From Chrysaora quinquecirrha (lineage: Eukaryota > Cnidaria > Scyphozoa > Semaeostomeae > Pelagiidae), in the NCBI GenBank assembly GCA_014526335.1, contig JACTAT010000014.1, positions 2,472,840-2,536,839 on the forward strand: DNA of 64,000 nt, in the 5' to 3' direction. Under the pieces are notes generated by a model. The model had not been told where the DNA came from. It searched no databases and was given only the letters and a program-made list of their open reading frames with translations. The position numbers and the translations under genes were made by a program. Of the stretch, positions 12,431-25,600 are shown in pieces. Positions within the stretch are counted from its first letter, which is position 1, and each line of letters starts with the position of its first letter.

Positions 12431-13504
12431 CGTAGGTGCTTAGAATTTACCTGGAATTTTGTTGAGGGCTAATTAAGAGCAAGTCTAGACAAGGTTACTG
12501 TATCCGTATAACTTTAAATCATTGTTGCATTTAGGGGGTATTTGGTACAGCGCGGCGCGACGACTTTTGATTTCATACGTCGCTCCGGGTTGATCTAGGC
12601 AACAGGCCTTTGCCGTATGGTACGACCAGCCGAATCGAGTGTGAAGTTTGTTTAATGCAATGAACCCATTTAAACTGTCCGCTTCTTAATGAAGTCGTCT
12701 TATTATCTTAGATTGTCCGGTGATTGCGGATCACGGCATTTCTAACCCCATGTTGGGCGTTGTTTGTTTTGATAAATAATGGCGGGAAGTCCCGGCCGGC
12801 GATGCTGAAGATCGACGGAAACATGGGTCGTATGGATAATGGATAGAACTTGAGCCTCTTGTTAGATATTCTGCCACGGTGATTGAGGTAACCAACTGTA
12901 GATTTAATGAAATGAAATAAGATTTCCAATCAGTTTAAAGATGGCGTCAGGATTACCACGAAAAGCCCGCGAAAGCTGGTTATTGCTTGCAAGGTGAACA
13001 TGACGTGAGGGCTAAACTGTTGTTAGAAGAAATTATTAATGTGTTGTTTTTGTTTTCTTGACATAGCATTCTATGTTAAACTGAGTGAATCAACGAAAGC
13101 ATGTGATTCCAAGATGGGTTGGAATACAAGTTACCTGAGAATTAAAATCGAACAATCTGGTTATCCGTCACGAAGGTCACATGAATGACCTTTTTTCATC
13201 CCTGGATTTCAGCAAATAGAATTCATAGTCACGAAAGGAAATTAGCCTCTACCAGAAAGCGATATATCTTTAATTGAAATGCAGAGTAAATTATCTCTTC
13301 AACTGAGATAAATAATTCATTCTGTGGCTAAAGAAAGTCCATTGATCGTGGTTTTAAGAGGCTGCGCAGTGGTTAAATGCTTGACAATAAGGCGTATCTT
13401 TGGCCTTGAATTTACAATTTAAGACGTGATCGTTCACATATTCGGATTCTGCTTGGCGCCGGTTCGGGGTACACTTAAAAGGGACACTCGACAACACCCA
13501 CACC

Positions 13505-13645
13505 CAAGAAGTAGTGGGACTTATGAAGTGAGTCTAGTTTTCAGGGTAGACTTGCTTCCCAAGTCCCCAACTTTCGCTCACATTGAATTCAATTGATGTT
13601 GTTGTTGTTCGCTTCTTCAGTTAGTTTGAGCGTCCAGCAATCCAA
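13505..13645 (-). repeat. Dispersed repeat, AACAACAACATCAATTC family
   Basis: Read on the minus strand: TTGGATTGCTGGACGCTCAA, then GAAGCGAACAACAACAACAT, then CAATTGAATTCAATGTGAGC and GTTGGGGAC. It is nearly identical to copies at 14855-14935 and 24425-24553. The ACN-rich tail and dispersed copies fit a SINE, but no pol III boxes are clear. Confidence 0.6.
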
Positions 13646-14854
13646 TTCGTTAGTGATAACTACGGCACTTATTAAGAACTTAGAAGAGCTATGAAACGAA
13701 TGCCTGTATAAACAATCTGAATATCAATTGGAATATTCCCTGGAAATATAATTCTACTTAGGCCAAGAAATAAAGCCCAATTCATCTTCAGACAATGAGC
13801 ACCATGCTTTTATCCGACGTCCGATGGGCTAAGAGTCATCGACCTTCAACCAAAACCCGCCAAGTGTACAATAAAGATCGAAAGAGCGTATGTGCGCAGA
13901 CAATTTCAAGCTCTATTGCCACAACAGGGAAGGGACACGCGTCTGGCAAGTAACCTTGAAGGAAAATAGTTGCTAAAGCTCTCCCTGTGGAGGCAATGGG
14001 GCTCATATCATCATTCAAAGGCCCCCACCCCTACCACAGAATAGGAAGTTGACTCTCTATTCTGTGGCCCTACCCTGAGGCCTGACACCACAAATGTGAA
14101 GCAAGCTGTTAAAATATTGCGAAGAAATGCTTTATTTTGCAAAGACCACACCCTTTCGCAACGTATCGAATCTTCAATAGCAGAGCCTGCCAGTTTAGGT
14201 CATGCTATACAAGATATTGGACCTTATCCAAGCAACCAAACTAACTGGTAAAGGACATTGCTTTTCTTGCGTGACGTGGGAAGCAAACGTTTATTTAATT
14301 TGTTAGATCACTGGTTTTAAGCATACCAATTGAGATTTTTGGGAGAGTTCCAGAGAACCTATTTGCAGGATTATGTAGAGCAAGCAAATATCAAATATAC
14401 AGGTTTGTTTGCTGCACAATCTGAGATAGCGGAAACAAATTTGAATGCAGCTATAAACTAAGTTAGTGATGCCTTATCAAACTCAGTTCTTGACATTTTG
14501 CAATGCAAAGTGTGAGTCAGTCACCCTATTCTCTAATTAGGAGTTTTAAACAATTGCAAAGGCTGGGCAAGGGGGTGGATGGGGTTGCTAGATGGGATGG
14601 CTAGCCATCCCCCCGTTTAACCTGTGCTGTGCTGCTGTGCATAACTATTTTTAAAATGAAAGAAAAAAATGAAATGAAATGTCTCTTGAATGGGGCACAT
14701 AGGATGAAGTTTATCGCAGACAACTCTACTTAAAAACTTTAAATACTAAGCAACACAGAAGCAAGACGAGACTAGTCAAATCTGTGGGACCCCTTGCAAT
14801 AAATAAGGCATTATCTTGCTTGCGGCTGAGAAGGTGAAAGCGAGGCTGCTTTAA

Positions 14855-14935
14855 TTGAATTGCTGGACGCTCAAACTGGAAGCGAACAACAACAACATCA
14901 ATTCAATTCAATGTGAGCAAAAGTTAGAGACCAGT
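14855..14935 (+). repeat. Dispersed repeat, AACAACAACATCAATTC family
   Basis: Same core as 13505-13645 and 24425-24553: GCTGGACGCTCAAACTGGAA followed by CAACAACATCAATTCAATTC. Confidence 0.6.
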
Positions 14936-17900
14936 GAAGCCAGTCCAAGGCGGAGATAGATAAATATAGTTCAAGCGAATGTTTTTACTTCAGGAAGAAT
15001 CGAAGAACGCTAATCTCTGCAAAACAAACTGTATCTTATAAACCAGTTACAGGCATAAGATCTGTCATTTGACAGAAACATGTGACTTCAATGATATGTA
15101 TTTCTCAGGAAGGATTAATGAGATAACGATTTTTGGTTTTAAGATAGGCCGTGCTAACATAATGACTAGATCTTTTAAACCTCTATTTCTACGTTTAAGC
15201 TGTTCCGTTGACGTAACTAGGAAATTGTTCAGATAGCAATCTACTTGTATGCTTGTATGTTGCTAAGGTAAATACACCCATTTTTATGTAAGAAACTTTG
15301 TTACAAGACTTGTGGTGGCAAGGTTGCTTTTAGTTTCGATAATTGTTCAAATGAGTTAAAAATGTTCAGATAGCATTCTACTACTTGGATGATTATATAT
15401 CACTTAGGTAGACACACCTATTTTCTATACAAGCAACTTTGTTAGCAAGGTTTGTTGCTAAAGTTTGGGTAACTTGAATAGCTATAACGTTGTCTTACAA
15501 ATATATCGAAATCAAATTGTATTTTCCTAACCAAAAACTACAACCAATAAACAATATTTGACAACTACATAAAATATATAGAAGGCTGAAGTATGGCAAC
15601 TTTTCGGAGAAGAAATTAACTGTTTTAGCCCGAATAAAGAGCCCTCCGTATTTCATTTCACCAAATTTTCAGATCACCCCGTTTATTCGGGACCTAAGCG
15701 TAGTGATTTTTTTTATTTTTACTAAAAGGGTTACAAGGGTTTGAGGCCTTTCAGTGTGGGTTAACTTCATTTTCCTTCAGAAGTACTTTTTGCGTTTCGT
15801 ATCTCAAGGGGATCTCAAGAATCGCAGGTGTTCATTGAGGAAGCAATCTAAATAGCAAAACAACTGCTGTTCTACGAAGATGAATGAATTCGTGTCTGCT
15901 GTTTTGAGTTTTTCACAGTCACATTTTTCCTTCCTAGACTTTGTTTTTAATAGAAATGACCGAAATGACGATAGCGTTTCGCATTCACTCATTCTCCAAG
16001 CTCATTAGATCAGATTCCTTCCGAAGATTTGCAGTTTGTGAAAAAGTGTTCTTCCTTTATCGTCCGTCATACACCCTCGTTGCAGTGTCATGTGAAATTG
16101 CACACAGCCAAATAACTGTGCAGGCTAGGCATATGAAGGATTCGGGTCCAGCCAGGCCTTAAAGAGTGGATGAAAGAACTGACTTGAAGTATAGCTACAT
16201 TTGACAGTACGTCTGTACGACATAAGCCCAAGCAGGCAACATTAGGCCCTGCGCGCGACCCAACTTTTTCAGGGGAGCACTTCTAACCTATCATTCTATT
16301 AATTTTAGACTGCATGGAATATGGCTACCATCTTTGAAAACATGAACAACATTTTCCTTACTAATTCAACCGAATACACCTTGATATATCTAATCTTGAT
16401 ATGTAGATTGTTCTATGCTTTAATTTCGCTGATCTGCAAAATTTAAGGCCGCCACTCGCTGTTCCTTAGAAATTAACCGTTATTTCAAGAATTCATGAAT
16501 CAGTAATTTGAAGAAAGGGGAAATTTCCAAAACTATTGCCTGGCAGGCTTGGAAGTAGCAATAAATATGGATTAGCGCATGTTCCAATGACAACTTACTC
16601 AGGTGGGGCAAACTTTATACGACCAATAATGTAACCAGGGGATTAGGGAGAGGGGAGGGTCAGTCGCAGTCGCCCTTAATCACCGCAAAGATAGGTGTTG
16701 TAGGATAACTTTTGGTTGTTTTATTTTAATAACAGGCCCTAGTCTTTTGAACTACGTCGAATTTAAGATAACGTTTCTTTGGACAGCGCCCATAGCACCA
16801 CCCATCCAAAGCAATGGTATGAATGCCTCAGAGATGGCAATTTGCGAAGGTTATTTTATACTGTACTAAAATTCTCTAGAGCCTGGAATTCCATAGTAAA
16901 AATCTTGTATTATAAGCTTGTATTATAATAGGATGTCTGTGAGAAAAACTCATCAAACACTTTTGTTTTGCTTTAGAAATGCAACAGAGGGTTCATTGGG
17001 CCAATGTATGAAGAGAGACGTATTTCAGGAAATTGTAGCCAGATTTTAGGACCTTCTGTTGTGATTTCGGGCTTCTTGTTGTTGTTTTAAATGATCGCAT
17101 GTTTTGAAAAGGCGAAATTTTGAAAACAGTAGAATCCACCTGGCATTGTAGAGGCAGACAGACGTCCTCATGGTGGCGAACTCAAGCTGCTGTCCAGTCC
17201 AAAGCAAGACAGAAAATCACCCAAGCATGTCTATGTCGCATTTTCTTATCCCGCTGCCCCTTCCTGCCGCTGCATGTACTAATATACATTTTCCCGTGCT
17301 TTATAGTCTTTCATGTTAATTTCTACATATTCTAAATTAACTCTTGCTTCCTGTTCGATGCAGTTTCGACTGCAGCAGCGGCTACACGAAAGGCCCAACC
17401 ATTAAGATTTTTTCAGCATGTTAGCTCGAAGTGAAATGGGCGTGACATTTCAGTTGCAAATGTAGGTATCTAGCTATATACCAAAAACACTCGTGAGTCT
17501 AAACAGTTAAATTACTTTTAGAGCTGTTTCTAGACTTAAAGATAACGATTAGATCGAAGAGTCCTAAAAGCTATAGATGTTGTTTATAAGACCAAGCGTT
17601 GCTACCGTATAGATTAAACAAGTTAGATATTATACAGTCAACAAAAATTTCTGGAAGTTGCGTCACATTGAGAAGTTATCTTTTCACAATAACTCAACTC
17701 GAAGTGCATATGCTGTATATCAGTCGACCAACACATCTACCCAGCCACTCAGCGTTTTTCTGGGTTCCTTAAAACCGTTTAACTGTTCGTCATAAGTTCC
17801 TCAACGTAATTTCATTGTGTACGTAATGCTACATTAACGTATTAGCAATACTACAGTAAAGTAGCTACTTATATAAGCTGCTCAGTCCTAATAATATTTA

Positions 17901-18538
17901 AAAACATCATCAATGGTACACAAGAAACAAGAAGCATAAGACCTTCTTGCTTCTGTTTGAAGTGTAGAAAAACAGGAATGCATATTACAGAAACCAAAGG
18001 CCTGTATTTCTCACAACGCTGTCAAGTTTTCTATGTTACGGAGACTAACTAACAGTCAAATAATGATACGAATTCCAGTAAAAAGAGGGCGATAGAGTTT
18101 TGTGTAGGAGAACGCAAGCTTTGACAAAATAACTGAAATACCGAATTTCGAAGGTTGCAGTGTAAAAGCGAAGCGCAAAGGCCGATATTTTTAGAATAGA
18201 AACTTGTGAGGGGTTGTTTTTTCCAGTCACGATATGGCAATGAGTTTGAAAACATTTAGGTTGACGATATTTCGATGTAAAACGCTTGAAATCCTGCTCT
18301 ATCTAGTAGAATTACGAAGTGTAAGCTAATTTAAATGTATTTCAGGAGTAATTCTGTGAAACAACTTGCTAAACGTTTCCTGAAATTGTCGTCTTTCTCG
18401 CGTCCATTAGACGCTCCCCTACCGAAAAGCGAAACCCAACGTCGAATCACGCTAGCGAAAATACTCATTTAAAAACAAGTAAAAACGATTTAGAGAAAAG
18501 AGAAATGATTCTAAATACAATACTGTAGTAAGGCTAAC

Positions 18539-18711
18539 CTTGATTGGTGACTAGGCCGTTGACTCATAGGCCTTCGACGAAATCTTTCGTAGCTACATGG
18601 CTGTCTTGATAAAACGTAATCGCCTGAAATTTGCTGAAGAGGATTGTTGTAAATAGCTTGACCAGCACGCGAACTGTCTTGCATCATTCTGCAATAGGTA
18701 TTAGGCCACAT
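18539..18711 (-). CDS. Candidate first exon, unknown protein
   Basis: An open frame begins with ATG at 18711 and runs 57 codons to a plausible donor, CAATCAAG/GTTAGC. The peptide is polar and Arg-rich (for example YERFRRRPMSQRP) and resembles no family I know. No following exon was found on the minus strand. It may be chance; the ATG, length and donor are the only support. Confidence 0.2.
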
Positions 18712-20739
18712 TTTCTTTATTTTAATTAGCCTCTGTAAACAAACACTTCTCTAAACTTGTTATGTTACAATGTTAAAGTAGCATCTAGAACAAGCGTCCA
18801 TTTCTTCACGTCCGACTTGTCCCCGTGTATCTGACCTTTGACTTCATTCTGCTACGGCAACCGTCTGTTCAACTGCGCAGTAAGCACAAACCTGGTATTT
18901 TCCGCGCATGTTTATTGACTTGTAAACCATGCTTCCCAATAAAGAATGAGATGTAAAAACCGCCGTCAACATAACAACTTACAAAACCTAACCGAGATGA
19001 ATTGTCTTTGGTTGTACGTGTGTTTGGTTACAAGTAAATATCCCACCAGTTTATTTATTACGTAATCTGAAAATTCTCTGTTGGGCCTAACATTTGCTGC
19101 ACGAAAGCTTAGTCACAGCACTTCGCATGAGGGAATGTTATTCTCTCAATTTCTCTTTGCTAAAAATAATCAAAGCTTGTTTGCTGTTGAATTTACATAT
19201 CTGTTGTTGGATTTCTTTATTGATAACGACGAATGCCGAGAAATACCTGCAGCATATGTTTTCGTTCAATGAACTGATTTGCATATTGCGTCAGCGTGGT
19301 TGGGAATCTCTTTATAAATTTACATGGATGAAAAGACTGCCAGTTGTCAGGAAGCCTTGCCCTTCTTTTACAACTAAAACAGACTAAAACAAGCACCGTA
19401 GCTCGTAGCTGAGACAAGATTTATTACCTGTGTCGTTGTTTTTACTGCCTTAAACTCAATTCAATTCATTCACAAAAAATGTGAAACTAGAAAAATAGTT
19501 GCTGTTGTTGTTGTAAATTAATTGTAGCAGATCTGCCTGAAACTCTGTTGAGCGGTAGTGGTGCGTAGGGGAGCTGGGAGCGAATCTGTAACTTTTCTGT
19601 TTATTTCAACTCTATGCCATATGGATTATTCAAAGCTGTGACTTAATGACTTGACTTAGCTAATTTCCAGGTATCGCTCATCAATATACTGACAATTTGA
19701 TATAGAGACCAGGAAATAAAATTAAAGAAGGCTTAAGATAAAATCGGTTTCTCAAAGTTATTGATAATAAGAAAAGAAGCTGACTCATCATCGTTGGGGT
19801 TTTTAATGTTGGGCAATAAGACCGATCATCCAAAAACAAAAAGATAAGCATTTCATTTAAGAAAGCGAAAGTATGTTATATAGTCAAATGAACTATTAGC
19901 TCTGCTGAGAGAGTTCCTCCTCAAGAAATCTCCCTGCATATGATTCCCTTATCTTCTGTATCTCCTACTGTATTCAATTCATTATCATTAATATAATTCA
20001 TTTAAGTAGCTACTGTTGTTGTATTTCACTTAACTTAAGGTTTACCTATAATTTTTCTGCTGTATTGAAACCCAAAACGTATTACTTTAGACTTGTATTG
20101 TAGTATGTGGCGAAATGATAAACTGAAACTGAAACTGAAACACTGAAACGAAGCTTTCGTGAGCTATGGTTGGAAAATATTCGTCAATCATCTTTTCTCC
20201 CGCTGGCTTTTAAGATATAAAGGAAAAGTTATGAGGTTGATTACGTCACAAATGGGATGTCCATTCTGGGAAGTTTCTTACAAAATAAGCATCCTACAGA
20301 GTCTGAAATAAATACGTTAGAATATGAATGACGTATGCTTCAGAAGCTTGGTCACGAAATGATAATTGCGTCATTGGTTATTTATAGAGGCACACCAAAC
20401 GCAAAGAATTCCAAGAAAAGAAAGGGTTATATTTTCAATTTCATTTGGAATAAACAAGTTTTATTAGAAAGTTGGAAATGACCCCAGTACTCAAACCCTG
20501 ACTCAAACATTCTTAGCGATCTCAGAATTCCAGTATTCAAATTTTCTTAAAACACTTTTTTCATAAAAACTAACAAAAAATCAACAATATTTTTGTCTTT
20601 AGTACCATTTAGTACATTCATCCATCAGCCAGTTTTAAAATAAACGAAACTTTCATATCAACTTCGTCCTTGAAAGGACTTGTTGATACATCAGCATAGT
20701 TGCAGGTCCAAGAAAAAGAGTCTCAATGAAAAGACGTTT

Positions 20740-21143
20740 ACACGCTTTTTTATAAGGAACCTACCTCAAGGCCTAGTTCTTAAAGTTCCTTATTTTTGGA
20801 CCTCTTTTGAGGCAATTGTAGTTCCAAAAGTTCCTTAATAGTTTCTTAATTTTAACTGCACAAACAGTGGTCTTAACAATAAAAGAGAGACATTTGCATG
20901 TGAGCAAAGCTCGAGACTACTCAAAGAAACATTGCATACATGCTTAACGTACAATTTATGTGATTTTCGACTGCAAATGAATGGAACCGGCTTTCTAATT
21001 CTTGATTATTTGCAGTGATAAAAGTATTCAACATTCAAAAGTTCCTTAATGATTTTCTCTTTAGTAGTATAAGTTCTTTAAATTTTCGGGCCTTCTACAT
21101 GTAGGTTCCTTATAAAGTGGTTCCTTATAAAAAAAAGCGTGTA
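20740..21143. mobile_element. MITE, ACACGCTTTTTTATAAGGAAC family
   Basis: The left end ACACGCTTTTTTATAAGGAA and the right end TTCCTTATAAAAAAAAGCGT are inverted. The interior is rich in AGTTCCTTA and its complement. The copy at 55116-55513 is a close relative. Confidence 0.75.
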
Positions 21144-21339
21144 GTGTTATTAATTAGCAAGGGTCGAGGTCTCGTCTGTTCATCTACTTCTGAGATGCTG
21201 AGATCCGAGCGACTAGCGCTAATACACTACATCATCGACTTCACCTTCACCTTCACAATGCATCTATTATTTGTCCTATGAACACCTGTAAAAATGATTG
21301 AGTTGTACGTTAAAATTGCGATAAAGAGAGTGGTGAGGG

Positions 21340-21535
21340 GGGGTCAGGATCACGAATCACATGGACAAAAATGTTTGCCATTCACGTTTCGCATTAAAAA
21401 GATATGGCGTTTCACGTTTCCCGGTTAGAAAATATGGTCAATCACGTTTTACGAAGATTTTTTGCCACCTTTTTTCGCGTTTCCCGATGAAAAATATGGT
21501 GAATCACGTTTCCCGAAATATCCTTTACCGCCCTC
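21340..21535. repeat. Degenerate tandem repeat, AATCACGTTTCCCG
   Basis: A unit of about 40 bp (AAAATATGG..AATCACGTTTCCCG) recurs four or five times with drift. Confidence 0.5.
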
Positions 21536-22011
21536 GATAGACAGCAGAACCATTTTTGGGCATACTTATAAATAAGACAACAACAACAACAAACGATATA
21601 CTTAAATCGTGAAAAAGAGGCTTTTCTTTCATCATCATAATCAACATCACCTAGATGAACATGAAGGGAAAACATGGAGGGAGAAAAAACAACTTGCTGG
21701 TGCTGGTGGAAACGTTGATTAATCTACGTGGCATGAAATATGAATGAAGTATGATTAACTAGTAGTTAATATTGTGATAAATGTTTTGCGTTTGCGATGT
21801 TTTGGGGGAGTGAGTGGGTGGGAAAGCGCTAACAGCTTTATTAGAGCTGAGATACCTATTGCAGGCATCAAACAGTCAGTTGAATGAGATAAAAGTGGCC
21901 TACAAATAATTTAACAAAAATATAAATAGCGTCTACCAAAGCATGCATAGGTACCTAAGGGCATAGCCCTATAGGCCAATTGAATAAGATAGCTGGAACC
22001 TATCACCTATA

Positions 22012-22411
22012 TACATATTTTTTTATAGGAAACTAAAAAATTGATCTACTGAAAGTTTCTTCAAACTCTAAATTTTGAGTACCTACTGAAAGTTTCTTAA
22101 GAGCTTCTAAAATATCCTTATTGGCAACATAGTTATTCTATCTGAATCATGTTTCAAACCCATTTAGCCTCGCATCGTATTGCCTTGTTATCGATCGTAT
22201 TTGAATGCATATTGGTTTCCTGTTTGTCTGCTAATCACAGAAATGTTTTATTGTAGATGAAGCACAGGGATTAAAAGAACTTTTTTTGCTGTCTGAGGTG
22301 AATATGTGTTTTTCCTATGTAAAAATTTCCAGTACGGGAATTTCTTAAATTTTTGGCTATTCAAGGGTCTGGGTTTCTTATGAAGGGTTTCTTGTAAAAA
22401 AAAACATGTAG
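22012..22411. mobile_element. MITE, ACATATTTTTTTATAGGAAAC variant
   Basis: Inverted ends ACATATTTTTTTATAGGAAA and TTTCTTGTAAAAAAAAACAT resemble the 20740-21143 family. It ends shortly before the GCN2 start codon and could carry or disturb promoter elements. Confidence 0.55.
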
Positions 22412-22555
22412 ATTAAGAGTCAAGAAGCATGTGAACTTGGTTGTTGGACCACAAATGTATTTTAAGTAGATATCAGCAATAGTAATCCTATAAGAAAATA
22501 TGTTTTCTTCAAGCAATGAAATATTCCTGAGAACTGGACATCTTCACTAAACAGC

Positions 22556-22657
22556 ATGGAGCAAAGCATTCACGAGAGACAAGAAGAGGAATTACAAGTA
22601 TTACAAGCAATATACATGAATGAATTTGAAGATGAAAGAAATCCCCAACAAATCAAG
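22556..22657 (+). CDS. EIF2AK4: GCN2 exon 1 (start, RWD)
   Basis: ATG then MEQSIHERQEEELQVLQAIY, the start of the RWD domain that binds GCN1. Ends ATCAAG/GTACTT, phase 0. The first in-frame ATG is used; its position relative to the RWD fits GCN2. Confidence 0.93.
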
Positions 22658-25600
22658 GTACTTTCCTTGTTGTCTTCTAGTTCTCTGTTGTGTCCCTGTT
22701 TGTTTAGCAGCAGAGATGGTGCCAGACAATAAATGTTGGGGGGGTCAAAAAGTTCTCAAGTGCCAACAGGGGAAGTCTTGCAATTTAGCTATTTTTTGTC
22801 AGTGCATCACCCTGGAAAATTCCCATGCAGCAGCCCATGCCCGCATGCTCTGTGGACATATAAGCAGCAGTTTTCTAAGTGCAGAGCTACTAAAAATATC
22901 ACAAAGCTGTATGCAAAATGCTATAATGGCATAATGGTTGTCCAGAAGTGCAGACAGTTTATCAAAATATCTGAAATTTTAAGTGCCAACTGGGGGAGGG
23001 TAGCTGAAATTCTGAGGGGGCTCCTGCCCCTTGTGCACCCTGGCAGCACCATCCTTGCTTAGTAGTACATTATGCAAATAAATGCCAACCCAGAGAATAG
23101 GGGTAATAATAGTAAATTCTTCTTTGCAAATTTTTTGAGAGGAAAAGCTTGCTCTTTTCTTTTAGTCTGGTAGTCCACCAGTGGTTCGACTGAAGCTCAC
23201 TCCACTGCACAGCATAATGAGGCAAGAAGTGCATGCCAAGGTGGACCTTGTGATCAAGTATACAACAAGATACCCAACTGAGTAAGTTTGTCTCTACTAG
23301 ACTAAGAATCTATTTTAGAAAATATGTTTTAATAATACCACATTCACATCGCAATTTCAACCAGTTTATAAACTAATCCGGTTTAACATATCTTGCATTC
23401 TGATTGGTCAATTCAAGAAATCAAGTTGCTTTGATTGGTTGGAATTTAACCTGTTTTAAATAAAGCTGGTTTTACTGTGTCAATGTGAATGTCGTATCAG
23501 TTAGATATATGTTGTTAGATTTTCATTCACATAGGGAATAAGCTGGATGAGAGATGACAAACAGTGACCCTCAGTCTAGTTGGTGATGCCATTTGCACTG
23601 TTAAATAATACTTTGAAAATTGAATAAACATTTGGAGGATAATATTGATCATTTTTGGTTCAATATAATGCTCAATACCAGCACGTTTTTTTCTCTCAGA
23701 GTAACATGTTGATCCTTTTTCTTATTCATGTTTTTATTATTTAATTGTTCTTTTTCAGCCCTCCTTTGCTGAGATTAGAAAATGCAAAAGGCTTATCAAA
23801 AGAGCAGATTTCTGGCTTGAAGAAGGATTTGGATCTCCAAGCAAAACAACTTATTGGCGAAGTAATTTATCTTTTATAACTTTTGCAAATTCAGTTGACA
23901 TCCGCTATCTCGAATATTCTCTATCTCGAACGATTTTCCATTTCCCCTCGTTTTGGTATAAGGGTTTGTATAGAAAGATCATAGACTTATTACTTGAGCC
24001 GTAGTTATCGCTATCGATCATTTCGGTATGACGTCAGACAGCATTAAAATGTTTCGAAATCACATGATATCGAGTTTTTTATATGAGTCTTATATAGCAT
24101 CCACAACTTAGTCTGATAGAAAGTTTCACTGTCCTATCGCCTGTGTTCTTAATTTTATGAGCATTCAAAGTTCCCGATTTCATAAAGGCTTTTACCGTAA
24201 AAAAATGAACTTTGGTGAAACTTTTTACCCCACACGGTCAAAGCCCTTATAAAATCGTAAACTTCGGACGCTTGTAGAATCGATAATACACGCGCTGAGA
24301 CAGTAAAACTTTGCACCTAGACTAATTTTTGGGGGCTTTATACGATTTTCGCATCGAAAGATTGATATCTTGCGATTTCGAAGAATTTAAATTCTACCGA
24401 AATGATCTATTAGTTAATTGTAGAGATATGGAAGACTTATTACCTGAGCCGTAGTTATCGCTATTGAAATGAATTGCTAGACACTCAAACTATTGAAGCG
24501 AACAACAACAACATCAATTCAATTCAATGTCAGCGAAAGTTAGAGACTTTTGACAAGGTTAGGGATGTGGTACTGCGGTACAACAAGCAATGAATCAGAC
24601 ATTTGCTTTATGAGAGGAACTAATTTAATTTACGTTGTGTATGAAATAAAAACAAAACAAATTATCTTTGTCATGCAGGTACAACCTGTTCAAGCATTTT
24701 GGTATCAAACAAATTTTTATTTATTAGTCCCTGTTTTCCTAAATCGTCCATGCTACCCATTAATAATGTTGTCTAATCCGTATGTTGCAATGGCATTATT
24801 TTTTATCAATTGTCTATAAGGTCAGATTAATATAAAGTTACTCTTAGGTGCCTAATTGCTGTTGGGGTCGGAATAGGTGGGGGGTTGGAACGGCAGTTAG
24901 GATCTAATTAGCGGGGGGTCGGAGTAAACGATGGGGTCAGACTTCGTTTGACAAACTTTGTCAGGAAAGTGCTGAAACGCAGTGCGAGGGGCCCTATAGT
25001 ACTTATAGGCTAAGGAAATCCATAGTTCTAACTAACATATTGAGTGTACAAGTGAGATTTCACACCAATAACGTCAAATTAGGTTTATTGAAAAATATCA
25101 AGATCAATATAAATGCAAACCTAATTAGCTGGGGGTCTTAATAAGAGCGGGGGTTGGAAATGTTTCAAAAAAATTAATTTAGCGGGGGATGGCAATTTGG
25201 CACCTAAGAGTATAGAACTGGCAAAAGCACTTGGGTCTAGCGTGTCGCCATGGTTGGACCCTGACCAAACAATCAAACATTGTCGGTAAAACATTTGCAA
25301 TTTGCTTTCCAAGTAATGTTTAACCGTTTGTCCATGTCGCTAAACATTGCGTGACAAGCAAATTAAATGATAATTTAAATTTGCTTCATGGTGTTTTTGA
25401 AAAGTTCAAAACATTTTCTGCTTGTTACAAGAAAAAAATGTTTGAAGAGCAAGGTGATAACATTTTGTTTGACAAGCAAATTTCTCTTGTTTGACGAAGA
25501 ATGTTTGATCGTTTGGCCAGGGCCTAAGGCTAGGGGTGCATTTGGTCGCCCTGTGATATTGTCTTGTTTATTGATAAGGAAATTATGCCCGAGTTCAGCC

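Larger units (their letters stand above)
12431..18538. other. Intergenic stretch with dispersed repeats
   Basis: No confident gene. Two copies of the AACAACAACATCAATTC repeat lie here (13505-13645 minus, 14855-14935 plus). Small open frames at 13836-14018, 15804-15992 and 17120-17335 have no family signature or splice support. Confidence 0.4.
18712..22555. other. Upstream region of GCN2
   Basis: No gene was recognised. It holds two related inverted-repeat elements (20740-21143, 22012-22411) and a degenerate AATCACGTTTCCCG repeat (about 21340-21535). The GCN2 promoter should lie near the right end, with the 22012-22411 element only about 145 bp before the start codon, but no core promoter motif is clear. 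Confidence 0.4.
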
